64,000 nucleotides of DNA from Desulfatibacillum aliphaticivorans DSM 15576. GTDB taxonomy: Bacteria; Desulfobacterota; Desulfobacteria; Desulfobacterales; Desulfatibacillaceae. The DNA is taken from the NCBI RefSeq assembly GCF_000429905.1, contig NZ_AUCT01000020.1:1-64000 (forward strand). The letters are read 5' to 3'. A program made the position numbers and the translations under genes. Of the stretch, positions 25,301-35,000 are shown in pieces. Position 1 is the stretch's first letter. Each line of letters begins with the position of its first letter. The notes below the pieces were generated by a model that was not told the origin of the DNA, ran no database searches, and saw nothing but the letters and a program-made list of their open reading frames with translations.

Positions 25301-25560
25301 AAATACGCAGTAAAGTAATGTGACGAAGTGTCGCCGCCGGCCGTTATGGAGTCAAAGAAAATCAGGTGCGGGGCGTAATAGAGGCCCAAAAAGCCCCATA
25401 GGAGGGCGAGGAAAAGTAAATCCCAAAAAATTAAATATGTTGAGCGTCCAAGTGTGACGGGTTTAACAGCATTATAATCATGAAAATGCTTGACACCAAA
25501 GGGTTCTCCCTCTAAATACTGAAGAATACGTACTTTGTCGGCTTTAGCTGTCATAACCAT
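22381..25560 (-). CDS. GT-C-like membrane protein with TPR tail
   Basis: Very large integral membrane protein, 1059 residues. The first 800 residues match the '6-pyruvoyl-tetrahydropterin synthase-related' membrane family (YfhO/GT-C-like): a helix at about 45-65, then a periplasmic loop with FFDSITAGGDTSSHYF (acidic residue in the first loop, as in GT-C glycosyltransferases), about a dozen membrane helices and a large soluble domain. The last 260 residues carry at least five TPR-like repeats (for example YEKAVPAFREVLERHG, YGQARQAFNRTVEEFPG). It is coupled to the GT2 gene and divergent from a TPR/beta-barrel protein gene only 33 bases away. It probably transfers a sugar on the outer side of the inner membrane. 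Confidence 0.82.
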   Translation of the reverse strand: MVMTAKADKVRILQYLEGEPFGVKHFHDYNAVKPVTLGRSTYLIFWDLLFLALLWGFLGLYYAPHLIFFDSITAGGDTSSHYFTAYFLQEQLVPSGKISGWCHGNLAGFPMLQYYFPAPFLLAAALAPLLGLPVAFKLVTVLGVFLLPASVYIFLRCLRQPFPVPIIGAAFSLVFLFNEGNKMWGGNIPSTLAGEFCYSIGFSLAVLWLGCVYRAMEKTTARRVILCAGLLALVGLSHAYALLFAGFGSGFFLLTRIRFKEHLNALLKIHGLAFCLLGFWIAPLLANLPWTTKFNILWIFFSWKQAMEEILPATIQPFIGLTLVATVAALAAFFLSKRRREKDGGEQPFCLRPMAYVWGLILCGAALYFVGYRARVVDVRFIPFFQLYLIMGGAMLFRSRLIVRDSRTAAVLLAAVALLSTALWVDGRVTFIRSWVSSNYRGMESKVLWPEYKAVNDYLKGDWNDPRVQYEHSTINQGVGSVRAYENLPLFSGRSTLECVYIQASVPAPFVFYIQSETCQHPSTPIPEVIYSRFNLERAAEHMRYFNVSQFIAMETETKRALAGAPDYEREFSARPFEVYGIKDAPESYVTALNRRPVLLPLKGWMQKAYTWFRLGDLDVTPVFADGLSLEERILFARAGDAPMRSLPEVALKSAEAPDLQATLLHEKIVVTGARPGMPLLVKASYHPGWKASGGERIYLAGPGFMLLFPKSPDVTLEYGPTKWDWIGKILTLAALFWIALCALPFSRGITGAAGRIFDRYAIYPAVPLLLAMAAGASLFLSREAPEFPAVPYNKALKYFVAEDYEKAVPAFREVLERHGQSLIAGETAYHLAMCYYRQKNWPATLKELESALEKYPDSPRAPEIRYHIGLCKMEQKRYGQARQAFNRTVEEFPGTVWGRLAAYHHAMSLYREGRYKDAQESLDRLLSMAPERGLAAEAFYHRGLCLMLQGNNQEARLDFRIVRERYEDALWAEHALYQTGLSFFNEQDFDNTAASMTELLRQYPQTALAPEAWYHLGLAHMKLNLPGKARLDFTNVVERSPDSPWANQARDRLKELNS

Positions 25561-25593
25561 TATTTTCCATACTTAAAATCCTGTGAGGGACTT

Positions 25594-27237
25594 ATGCGAC
25601 AAACGGGCTTACACGCTTTCCGTTGCTTATCGTATTCTGTTTTTGTTGTCCTTGTACTGTCTTTTGCATTTGTCCAGGTCTCCTTTGCCCAGGAAAACCC
25701 CATGAGCCTGTATGTGGACGGGGTTGACGCCTTTGAGGCGGGAGATTACGACCAGGCCCTGTCCTATTTGGATAAAGCCATTGCATTGGACCCTCAGAAT
25801 ACCGAATTTAAATACTACAAAGCCGTGGTTCTTTCCAAGACCGGAGAATCCGACCAGGCGTTGGCTATCTGGAATGCCTTGGTTAAACAATATCCAAAGG
25901 AATATCGCAAGGCGCTTTTTGATATTGCCGCAGTCTATACCAAAAAACGTCAATACGAAAATTCGTTGCCGGTCCTGGAAAAAGCCATTCATCTGAACCC
26001 GAAAGACGCTCGGGCTTATATGGAAGTGGCCGTGGTGCAACGGGAACTGGAGCAATACGATCTTGCTTTAAGCAACCTGCAAATGGCCAAATCCCTGAAT
26101 CCCCAGTTCGGCCCGGCCGTCGATCTGACCACCGCCGCCATTTATCTGGAGCGGGAGGAGTTTGACAAGGCCGAGAATTTGTTCAAGCAGGTGGCTGACC
26201 AGGATTCGGGCACGGATATCGGCGTCGCGGCCGTCAAATCCCTGGAAGCGGTGGAGCAAACCCGCCGGGCCCGCAAGCCCTGGTACGTAAACGGGCAGTT
26301 CACGTGGGGATACGACGACAATGTCACCCTACGTCCTTTGGATTCCGAGCTGCTGCAATTTCAGTCGGACGAAGAAGACGCCTTTCAATCCCTGTTTGTG
26401 GAAGCCGGATACCGGATAATCAATCGCTATGAATGGCGTGCGGGGCTTAGCTTTGCTTTCAACCATCAGGGATATCAGGACCTCGCCGAAAACAACACCA
26501 TGTCGTACAATCCTACGGCTTTTCTGGAATACTACAAAAGAAAGAAATACACCTTCCGCTTTTCCTATGACTACGCCTACTACTACGGGGGAGGCCAGGT
26601 CCGGGATCTGCAGGACGCGCAATGGTACCTGCTTTTCGACGCGGATGACGACAAGCTCCAGACCCACCGTCTCATGACCAACTTCACGCTGGTTGAGCCT
26701 TACGGCCTTACCAGCGTGGTCAATTTCGCCTGGATGCAAAAGGATTACTGCGATTCCACACCCGACGCTCACGTGTATCAGCCGGGAATCACGCAGAATT
26801 GGGCTCTGCCCAATATTCCCGTGGTCCTGAGGGTGGGGTATCAATTGTATTGGGAGGATTCGGAAAACTCCACCTATTCCTATTACAGCCACACCGGTCT
26901 GGGCGGTCTCTCCGCGATGCTGCCCTGGGATCTTACGGCGGACCTCCAATATACGCAAGTCCGGACCCATTTTGACGAAAGCCCCCAACTGCCCGGAGCG
27001 CAAGTGTTCTGGAAAGGGGACAGGGCTGACACCCTCCACGGATTCAGCGTCAACCTGACCAAAAAACTGACGGACTGCTGGCGGATTCAGGCCAACTACT
27101 ATCACGGAGACAGCGACTCCAACGTAATCCGCAAGGACCCCTGGTACATCAAGGGGGGCAAGCAGTACAATAAGTACTGGGATCCCTATGAGTTCAGAAA
27201 GAACATATTCAGCCTGTCCGTGGCTTGCAATTTTTAA
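25594..27237 (+). CDS. TPR-repeat outer-membrane beta-barrel protein
   Basis: Secreted protein of 547 residues. The signal peptide ends near AQVSFAQ (about 32). Residues about 38-215 form TPR repeats (FEAGDYDQALSYLDKAIALD, KKRQYENSLPVLEKAIHLN, LEQYDLALSNLQMAKSLNP). From about 225 the sequence becomes alternating strands with many Tyr/Trp/Asp, beginning PWYVNGQFTWGYDDNV, and ends SLSVACNF with a terminal Phe, as in outer-membrane barrels. A periplasmic TPR domain fused to a barrel is the layout used by several exopolysaccharide and amyloid exporters. It is followed by the FecR-domain and giant surface protein genes on the same strand. Confidence 0.82.
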   Translation: MRQTGLHAFRCLSYSVFVVLVLSFAFVQVSFAQENPMSLYVDGVDAFEAGDYDQALSYLDKAIALDPQNTEFKYYKAVVLSKTGESDQALAIWNALVKQYPKEYRKALFDIAAVYTKKRQYENSLPVLEKAIHLNPKDARAYMEVAVVQRELEQYDLALSNLQMAKSLNPQFGPAVDLTTAAIYLEREEFDKAENLFKQVADQDSGTDIGVAAVKSLEAVEQTRRARKPWYVNGQFTWGYDDNVTLRPLDSELLQFQSDEEDAFQSLFVEAGYRIINRYEWRAGLSFAFNHQGYQDLAENNTMSYNPTAFLEYYKRKKYTFRFSYDYAYYYGGGQVRDLQDAQWYLLFDADDDKLQTHRLMTNFTLVEPYGLTSVVNFAWMQKDYCDSTPDAHVYQPGITQNWALPNIPVVLRVGYQLYWEDSENSTYSYYSHTGLGGLSAMLPWDLTADLQYTQVRTHFDESPQLPGAQVFWKGDRADTLHGFSVNLTKKLTDCWRIQANYYHGDSDSNVIRKDPWYIKGGKQYNKYWDPYEFRKNIFSLSVACNF

Positions 27238-27325
27238 AACACCGGGCCGCCCGCGCGATTTTGGGCGGACTTGAAGCATGGAATTCGGGAAATAAACCGA
27301 AATATTATACAGAGGACTTTCGGCT

Positions 27326-28201
27326 ATGAGAATGGGAAGATTGTTTATCGTCACTTTGGTAATGTGCGGCCTTTTTATGGCCTTTGGCGCCGGGTTCGCC
27401 GGCGCTGCGGAAAAGCCCATAGGGAGGATTACTAAACTCTCCGGAAAGGCCTTTGTGGACCACCAGGGCAAAAGCATCCCCGCCCGCATAGGACGCAGCC
27501 TTTACCAGAAAGACGTCATCCGGACGGAGGGCAAGGCTTCTTTGCGCCTGACGCTTAACGACAACTCCATCGTGAGCGTGGACGAAAATTCCACCCTGGA
27601 TCTGTCCGAATACCAGTTCGAGCCCGAGAAAAAAACCCGTAAAGCCTTATTTAACATGGTGCGGGGTAAGATCCGGGTCTTCGCCAACCGCCTGACCGGG
27701 TATAGATCCAAAGACTTTAACGTCAAGACCCCCACGGCTATCTGCGGGGTGCGCGGCACCATTTTTATTGTGGAAGTGGTGAATAACCAATTGACCATCG
27801 TCCAGTGCTACTCCGGCGCCGTGAGCGTGGCTGAGCTGCAAAATCCCGATCAGTACGTCACTCTTACCAATCAGATGAGGACGGATATTGTGGGCGGCTC
27901 CCTGCCCACCACGCCCATCGCCATGACCCCGGAGGAAATCGACGCCTTGCGGGATGCCGGCGTGGATATCATCGACAGCGGCGAGTACGGCGACGGACCC
28001 GGTGCGCAGGAAGGCGGAGATGGAAGCTCCGCCGGCGCCAGCACCACAGCGCCCTCAACGACTCTGGGGACAACAACGACGACAACGACAACGACGACCA
28101 CAACAACGACGACAACGACCACTACGACCGCGGCGACTTCAAACCCCACGTCCACAACCATATTGCAAAAGTTGCCTGGACCTCCGGGGCTGCCCGGTTA
28201 A
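27326..28201 (+). CDS. Secreted FecR-domain protein with poly-Thr tract
   Basis: Periplasmic or surface protein, 291 residues. Signal peptide 1-27 (MCGLFMAFGAGFAGAA). A FecR domain follows (about 35-165: IGRITKLSGKAFV, DVIRTEGKASLRLTLND, TPTAICGVRGTIFIVEV). This version lacks the FecR membrane helix, so it is not a normal anti-sigma regulator; such free FecR domains occur beside giant surface proteins. Residues about 249-268 are twenty Thr in a row, then a short tail ending PPGLPG. The gene lies 88 bases after the TPR-barrel gene and before the giant protein gene, with a terminator-like hairpin between. Confidence 0.85.
   Translation: MRMGRLFIVTLVMCGLFMAFGAGFAGAAEKPIGRITKLSGKAFVDHQGKSIPARIGRSLYQKDVIRTEGKASLRLTLNDNSIVSVDENSTLDLSEYQFEPEKKTRKALFNMVRGKIRVFANRLTGYRSKDFNVKTPTAICGVRGTIFIVEVVNNQLTIVQCYSGAVSVAELQNPDQYVTLTNQMRTDIVGGSLPTTPIAMTPEEIDALRDAGVDIIDSGEYGDGPGAQEGGDGSSAGASTTAPSTTLGTTTTTTTTTTTTTTTTTTTTAATSNPTSTTILQKLPGPPGLPG
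28070..28129 (+). repeat. ACN triplet tract encoding twenty Thr
   Basis: Sixty bases of ACA/ACG/ACC/ACT codons inside the FecR-domain gene. Length change by whole triplets would keep the frame and alter only the Thr linker. Such runs are often O-glycosylated spacers in secreted proteins. Confidence 0.85.
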
Positions 28202-28278
28202 GTTGCGGCCCGCCCTATTTTAAGGGCGGCTAAGTGGCGCCGGAAGTTTAAATACATGGTAATTCACAGGCGCATACG

Positions 28279-28309
28279 GGGCCGGGAAGGATCCCGGCCC
28301 TCATTGTTT
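28279..28309 (+). terminator. Intrinsic terminator after FecR-domain gene
   Basis: GGGCCGGGA (28279-28287) pairs perfectly with TCCCGGCCC (28292-28300) around a 4-base loop, followed by TCATTGTTTG. It lies 78 bases after the FecR gene stop and 32 bases before the ribosome binding site of the giant gene, so it could also attenuate read-through into that gene. Confidence 0.6.
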
Positions 28310-28340
28310 GACCTGGGCATTTTTTCAAGGGGAAATGATT

Positions 28341-29000
28341 ATGAAGGCGAGATCCTCCATCCTATCGGCGTTTTTGACTTTGGCCTGTGTCGCCATGCTG
28401 GCCCTGCCGGCAATGGCCACGACAATCGCCAGCGAAATTTACCCGGCGGCAGCCTACGACTCCAGGGCCGGGGTCAACCAGCACCTTGTGGTGTATCTGG
28501 TGGACGGCGAGGTCAGTTCGCCGTACACCCGCTTGGGCGCCCATATTGCGGGCCAATTCGTGGACTCCCTTACAGGCGCCGCCATAGGAGACCCTTTCCC
28601 CGTTTCTGATACGAGCGCCTATCTGGACTCCGCCGGAGCGGAGCCGGACACGGCTTTCGCCCAGACCGAGACCGGCGGCGTGTACTGCGTGACATGGGGC
28701 CAGGACGGCCGCACGGGCGTGAAAGGCGTCACCGATCCCCAGGTGTACGTCCAATTGATCGACGCGGATACGGGGGCTCTCGTCGGAGGCAACCTGCTTG
28801 TTTCCTCCACGGACAATCCTTTTGCCAAATCTTCCGTGTCCGTGGGCGCTTATAACGCGCAGTCCGAAAATTCCCGTTTCATGATCGCATGGACGCAAAA
28901 CAACGGTTCGCTGAATGAAATTGTCGGAACCCTCATTACCGCGGGGGGGGGGCATCGACAGCGGCGTGAAGGACGTCGCCGGCGGCTCCGGATCCGATAA
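28341..29000 (+). CDS. N-terminal part of giant surface protein (frame broken at poly-G)
   Basis: This 219-codon frame begins with a good AAGGGGA ribosome binding site and a clear signal peptide (SAFLTLACVAMLALPAMA). The mature part resembles the opening of the giant protein that follows (repeats of the kind VYLVDGEV, YCVTWGQDGR, QNNGSLNEIVGTLI). At 28943-28952 it meets ten G and afterwards reads HRQRREGRRRRLRIR, obviously out of frame, to a stop at 29000. With nine G the frame would continue ITAGGGIDSG into the 3,800-residue body. So the signal peptide and the body are one gene in two frames in this sequence: phase variation, slippage during expression, or a sequencing error in the homopolymer. 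Confidence 0.8.
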   Translation: MKARSSILSAFLTLACVAMLALPAMATTIASEIYPAAAYDSRAGVNQHLVVYLVDGEVSSPYTRLGAHIAGQFVDSLTGAAIGDPFPVSDTSAYLDSAGAEPDTAFAQTETGGVYCVTWGQDGRTGVKGVTDPQVYVQLIDADTGALVGGNLLVSSTDNPFAKSSVSVGAYNAQSENSRFMIAWTQNNGSLNEIVGTLITAGGGHRQRREGRRRRLRIR

Positions 29001-32000
29001 AGACTGGCCGGACGTGGATTACGACTATGGCGCTTCCGCCTTTCTGACGGTGTTCTCTGACTACCGCAACGGCGGGGATCCTCAAATCTACGGCCAATAT
29101 ATGCAGGATGACCCCGGAGGAGGCGGACTGACCGCATTCGGGTCGACCGTGGATCAGAATTTTCCGGTCAGCGCACTTGGGACGAGTTCCCATTGCATTC
29201 ACCCCCAGACGGCTTATGACGTCTCTTCCGGAAAACACGTAGTGGTCTGGGAGGATGGAAGAAACTTTGATGACACCTGGAGCGACATTTACTGCCAAGT
29301 TCTGAGCGCCGCCTCGCGCACCCTTGCCGACGACATGGCCGTTTGCCAAAACCCCGGGAACCAGTATGCCCCGTCCGTGGACGCTTCCCAAGGCGGCGGG
29401 GGCATCGTGTGGGAGGACCACCGCTTTGATCCGCTTGAGGGGGTGAAATCGCCCAAAGGAGCGGTTTTCGGCCGCGCACTTTCCCTGGCTGACAATTCCC
29501 TGAGCCCGGAGAGAGACTATGCCGTCGCCGCGCCGGACAGCGATGCTGGCTATCCCGTTATTAGCAGCGCAGGGCTTGATGGCTCCCTGATTGCTTACCC
29601 GGCCGGCAGCTCCCCATCCAGCATCGAGTGGGTTCATATGGGGACGTCCCAACTCACTGAAACCCCGGACGACTTCCTGATCGCCCATTGGGCCATGAAT
29701 GAAGGCGCGGGGGCAATCGCGAATGATTCCACCTCCAACGGCTATGACGGGAATATCACCAAGGCCCAATGGACTGAGGATAAAGACGGCGCCAAAGGCA
29801 GCGCCCTGTATTTTGACGGCGCCAGCTACGTCTCCGTTCCCAATTCCTCCAGCTTTAATAACGCCATAAGCTCCGCCGTCACCCTGGCCGGCTGGATCAA
29901 ACTGGACGGCGATGAACTCGCCTATCAGCCTATTGTCGCCCAAATGGCTTCCGGCAATCAGGCGTTTTGGCTGGGAACCTATTATGGAAGCCCCAAGTTC
30001 AGGATTTCCACATCCGGTTCTTCATGGGACGGCGAAATTTACGCTGACAGCATCTATCTGACTCCTCAAAAGTGGTACCACCTGGCCGGGACCTATGACG
30101 GCGAGACCATGTACCTGTACCTTAACGGCTCCCTGGTGGGAAGCTGCTCCCTTTCCGGGACCGTTTACGCAAGCTCCGCCTCCGTGACCCTCGGCGCGGC
30201 CGACGGAATGTTTCTTGAGGGCGCCCTGGACGACGTACGCGTTTATGGCAAGGCTCTTAATTTTATCGATATCGCAGAGACCGCCGGCCTGGATGCCCTG
30301 ATTCGGGGCTTCGTTTTTCAGAACAACCCTCAAACCCAGAGCGAAGATCCGCTGTCAGGCGTGGTCATTGAAGCGGTCAGCAACAAGGACGGCGCTTTCT
30401 ATTCCGCCGTGAGCGACGCCAACGGATACTATTCCCTGTTTGTCCCGGACGGATGCTACGAACTCACCATGAACCCTGTGGGCGCATCCCCGTACATTCC
30501 TTTTCAGGCAACGGACTATGCCGAGCCCGCCGGCGTTCATGAAGGCGGCAGCATTTACGATTACGAACTGTTCGCCGGCGGGGCATTCACCATCACCGGC
30601 GGCATCCAGGATTATTATTCAAACCCGGCGGGCGGCGTTGTTTTTTACCGCAATGACGACCTGAACATTTATTATGAAGTGCAAACGCAGGACGGCGTTT
30701 ACACCCTGACCAATCTGCCTGCAGGGGAAGGCGTCATAGGCGCGCGGGCGTGGGACGCGGATTTCGGCTCCACAGCCATGACCGTGGATATTTCGGCGGA
30801 CTCCGTAGTCACCTTTACGCTGACCGGCGGCGTCCCTGTGTTCGGCACGGTTTCAGACGAGGACGGATACCCCCTGGAAGGGGTGGCTGTCACCTATTAT
30901 GCGCCCTATCAACCCCTCACGCTCACCGAATACACGGATGAAAACGGCGAGTTCAATATTCTCGGCGCCCCGGATTCCGGGCCGGGATACGTTATCGCAA
31001 GCCCGGACCCGGATACGCGTTATTGCGGCTCCGGCAGGCATTACGCGTCTTACGACAACCTGCACGGCGGCATGGCGGCAGGTTTGATTCGCTTGCAAAA
31101 AGGCGTTCTGGTCACCGGCAATGTATATGACGCCGCAAACGGGGATTTGACTTCCGGCGTGAATGTGGAGGCGGGCGGCCTTTCCATGCATTCGCAAGGC
31201 CGTACATGCGGCGGCGCCTACTCCCTGGTCATTCCGGAAGGGACGCACGCCATATACAGCGGCGGATTTTTCTACGACAATGCGGAGCTTGTCTGGTGGC
31301 CTTATACGGAGCATCCGGAAAGCCTGATAGCCGGCAACCCTGTCTCCGTAACGGTTTCAGCCGCCGACGTCATGTCCCGCACCATGGTTGTCACAGCGCC
31401 GGACATGTACGTGACGCTCATTGACGATGGCGGAGCCCTGGAGGTGACCGTGGTGGACGAGAATTCCTCCTGGATGGGCTCGGGCGGAGAATTTGTCTGT
31501 GCGGCTTACGTGCCGGGAACCCTGTCCGGAACCTTTGACCCCAATGTGACGGTGCAGAATCCCGTCTCCACCATGGTGTTGACCCCAACCATGGGCGCCC
31601 CCACGTATATGGCGCCCTTTCCCCTGGGACAGAGTTACGATTTGTACCTGGCCTGGGTCCAGAGCGACGGATACGGCGGGACAACCACCACCATCCTGGA
31701 CAGGGCCTTTAACGTGCCCATCACACCCACTTCGGCCATCACCTTCACCTTGCCCGCGGCGTGCAATAGCGTGGCTTACGGCGAAGTCACGGCGGGCTAC
31801 ACCACATACAGCGGCGCTTTGGTGTACCTGACGGATGTGAACGGAGATATTGCGGGCTGGGGAACCAGCGGCATGTCCGGCTTCATGTTTTATAACGTCC
31901 CTGTGGGCGCGGATTACACGGTTACCGCCTATGCACCGGAAGACGGCGCCACAGACTCGAATACGGGATACGAAGCCACCGAGGGCGGCGCCGACTCTTT

Positions 32001-35000
32001 CGGCTACCTGGAACTCACGAAAACCGCCACTCCCGCTTTGGCGCTGATCGAAACCCATCGGGTCAACGCACACGACGACGTTTTTGACGGGTCCCGCACC
32101 TCGGGCGGCGATTATCATTACCAGGTCAGAAACTCCGTCTGGTTTGAACCGCCTTACGGCGTTTTGCTGAATGTGGACGACATCAACGCCTCCCTGGAGC
32201 CTGGCAGAAGCACGGAAAACGTCATGGCTTCCCAGGATGTAATGAACGACGGAATGTGGGCAACCCACGACTACATCCCGGAAAATAACTCTAACGTGTG
32301 CGGCCCTCAATGCACGGAAATCTGCTCCAATCCCGTTTACAATTGGGGCGGGGAGCATTCCTCCATCTATTATAACAGCGACATGTCGGACGGCCTTGAA
32401 TTCTCCATGGTGGACAGCGCCCAATCAACCTGGGCCGGCGGCTTGGTGGTCACCAGGACCGCGGACGTGACTTCCGGTGCAGGAAATTTTGTGCAAGTAG
32501 TCACCGTTTCCGCCAAGGTCACGGACGGAACGCCCGGGGACGTATACACCGGAACGCTGCAACTCAGGGTTTACAATACGGATCACATATTGGGAAATGC
32601 TGATGTGCGGGACTGGACGCCCGGCGTTGACGAAAACGGGTATGATGTGAACGACGGATTCAACAGCGCCTGGGGATTCGCCTATTACAACATTGAAAAC
32701 CCCATCATCGGCCATGAGTACTCCTACTCCAAATATGTGGACGTTTCGGTCAACGGAAACGTGGCCAACGACGTGTTTTACATGCCCAGAACCCGGGTGC
32801 GTTTGACCGAGTATCTGGGCGCGCCCAATTACTCCGTGGATCAGTACGGAATTTACCTGAGCGAGTCCGGGACGCTGGGGGACATGCATCTCATGTCTAA
32901 CGCCACTCCCATGGAGTTTTTACCCGGCTACCTCAGGAAACTCTACCGCCGGGAAGTGCAGCATGAGATGGAAATCGGCGAGATTGGCGCAACCAGGCCC
33001 GCGTTGACGGCCTCCTATCCCCAAAACGGAGATATGGGCATTGCACCAGCCGCAGTAATTTCCATGACCATAGACAAGCCCGGCATGTGGGGCGGGTATT
33101 TCCTGAACGTCGAGGACCAGTGGGGCAACCTCATTGCGGACACGGACCTGGGACCCTATCCTTATAATGTCAGTTTCGTGGACTCTGTCAGCCAAAACGA
33201 CACCATGACCTTCACACCGGACGGCGGCTTTGCTCCGGGAACGGCCTATGGCGTTACGGCGATGTTGCGGGACTCCACTTACTATCGCACGGCGACCGCA
33301 ACGGATAAGGACCTGATCAACTTCTGGTTCGCCACCACACCCGAGCCCGGAGACGTCACCCCTCCGCAAGTGGTTTCCACCAGGCCGTATGACGGAGAAA
33401 CCGGCGTGCCCACCATGATCACGGACAAGATGGACTCCTATCAGATTGTGGTCAACTTTTCCGAAGCGGTGAAGTACATGAGTACGGAACTGACCACCAT
33501 GTACATCTTGGACGGCCCCGGCGGATCATCCCTGGGGACGATTCCCATCACCAGCAAGTGGATGGGGCATCGGTTCGCCATCTTCCCGAATGACGAGTTG
33601 GCGGACAACACGTGGTACCGCATTGAACTTTTTAAGGGTAATGCCACAACTGGCATTCAGGATCTTTCATCCAACCTGATTTACGCCAATTACGTTTTTG
33701 AATTCTCCACAGGAGACGCCGACACCCAAGGCCCCACCCTTAGCATGCCTCTGGACGGCGCTGCGGACGTGGCGGTCAAGAATCCCTCCATTGTGCTGTA
33801 CGCGGACGAGGAATTGGACCCGGCCACCCTGATCCTGGGAACCACCCTGCACCTGTACGCCGGGGACGAAGACATTTCCTCCCTGTTTGATGTGCAGTAC
33901 TTAAAAGCCCGTCAGGGCGTGCAGTTCTTCCTGAACGCAGAAAACCAGTTCACGGTCTTCCCCAACGATACCGTGATCACTCTGATCGTGGATACGGAAC
34001 TGCCGGACGCCGTCACCGACATGGCGGGCAACGCACCTGTGGGAGGAACGGCTTCTCAGTCCTTCTCATTCAGGACCGTACCTACATTCGGCAATTCCAT
34101 GCCGTCTTTCTACAATATGATAACGCGCGTGGGGCCGCAGTATCCCCAGGTTTATAACACCGCCAACGGCTACTACGTCAACGCCTCCGCCTATATTGCG
34201 GACGACGGCTACGACGCCATTGATAGGGGGCTTTACCGCAAGCAAGAGAGCTCCGTGGATCCCATGTACGGGCGGGTTATCACCATGACCATCGGCGATT
34301 TTTCCGCCGCCATGGAAGGCTACACCGAATCCTTATGGAATTATCAGACCTGGGACTATGACATGCCTCCGGGCGCCGACCTGATTCCCGGCGATTACGA
34401 CCTGGAAATCACGGCGTACGACACGGCATGCCATTCCGCGACGCTCACGCAGCCTGTCCGGGTTTATCAGTTCAAGCCCTCCATGGAGAGCCCGTCGGAC
34501 GGAAGCTTGGTTGTTGCTCCGGTGACCTTGGCATGGTCTCCCATAAACGGCGAAGCCGCAGGCTACTATGTCCAGTTGTCTCAGAACGGCTTTGACTCCT
34601 GGCTGGCCAGTTATTTCATCCCGGAGGACGGCAGGAGCGGAAACTACACGTTCACCATTCCTGAAGATGCGGATCTTGGCGGCGTAGGGGCCACCGTGCA
34701 ATGGCGAGTGATCGCCGTCGCCAGTTTGAATCAGCCCTTCAGCCCATTGGGCGGATCCATAGCGTCCATACAGGAATTTACACTTGGCGAGGATTCGGAT
34801 CCCCCGTGGCTGTCCGACAGCTCGCCCTACGGCGGCGAAACCGACGTGGAGCCCACGGCCGGCATCTATCTGACCATAACGGACGATGTTTCCGGCGTGG
34901 ACGTAAGCTCGCTTGACGTGCAGTTGAACAGCATTTCCCTCACGGGCTTGACTATCGACGACTCCAATCCCAACGAGGTGTACGTTTCTTATACGCCCGA

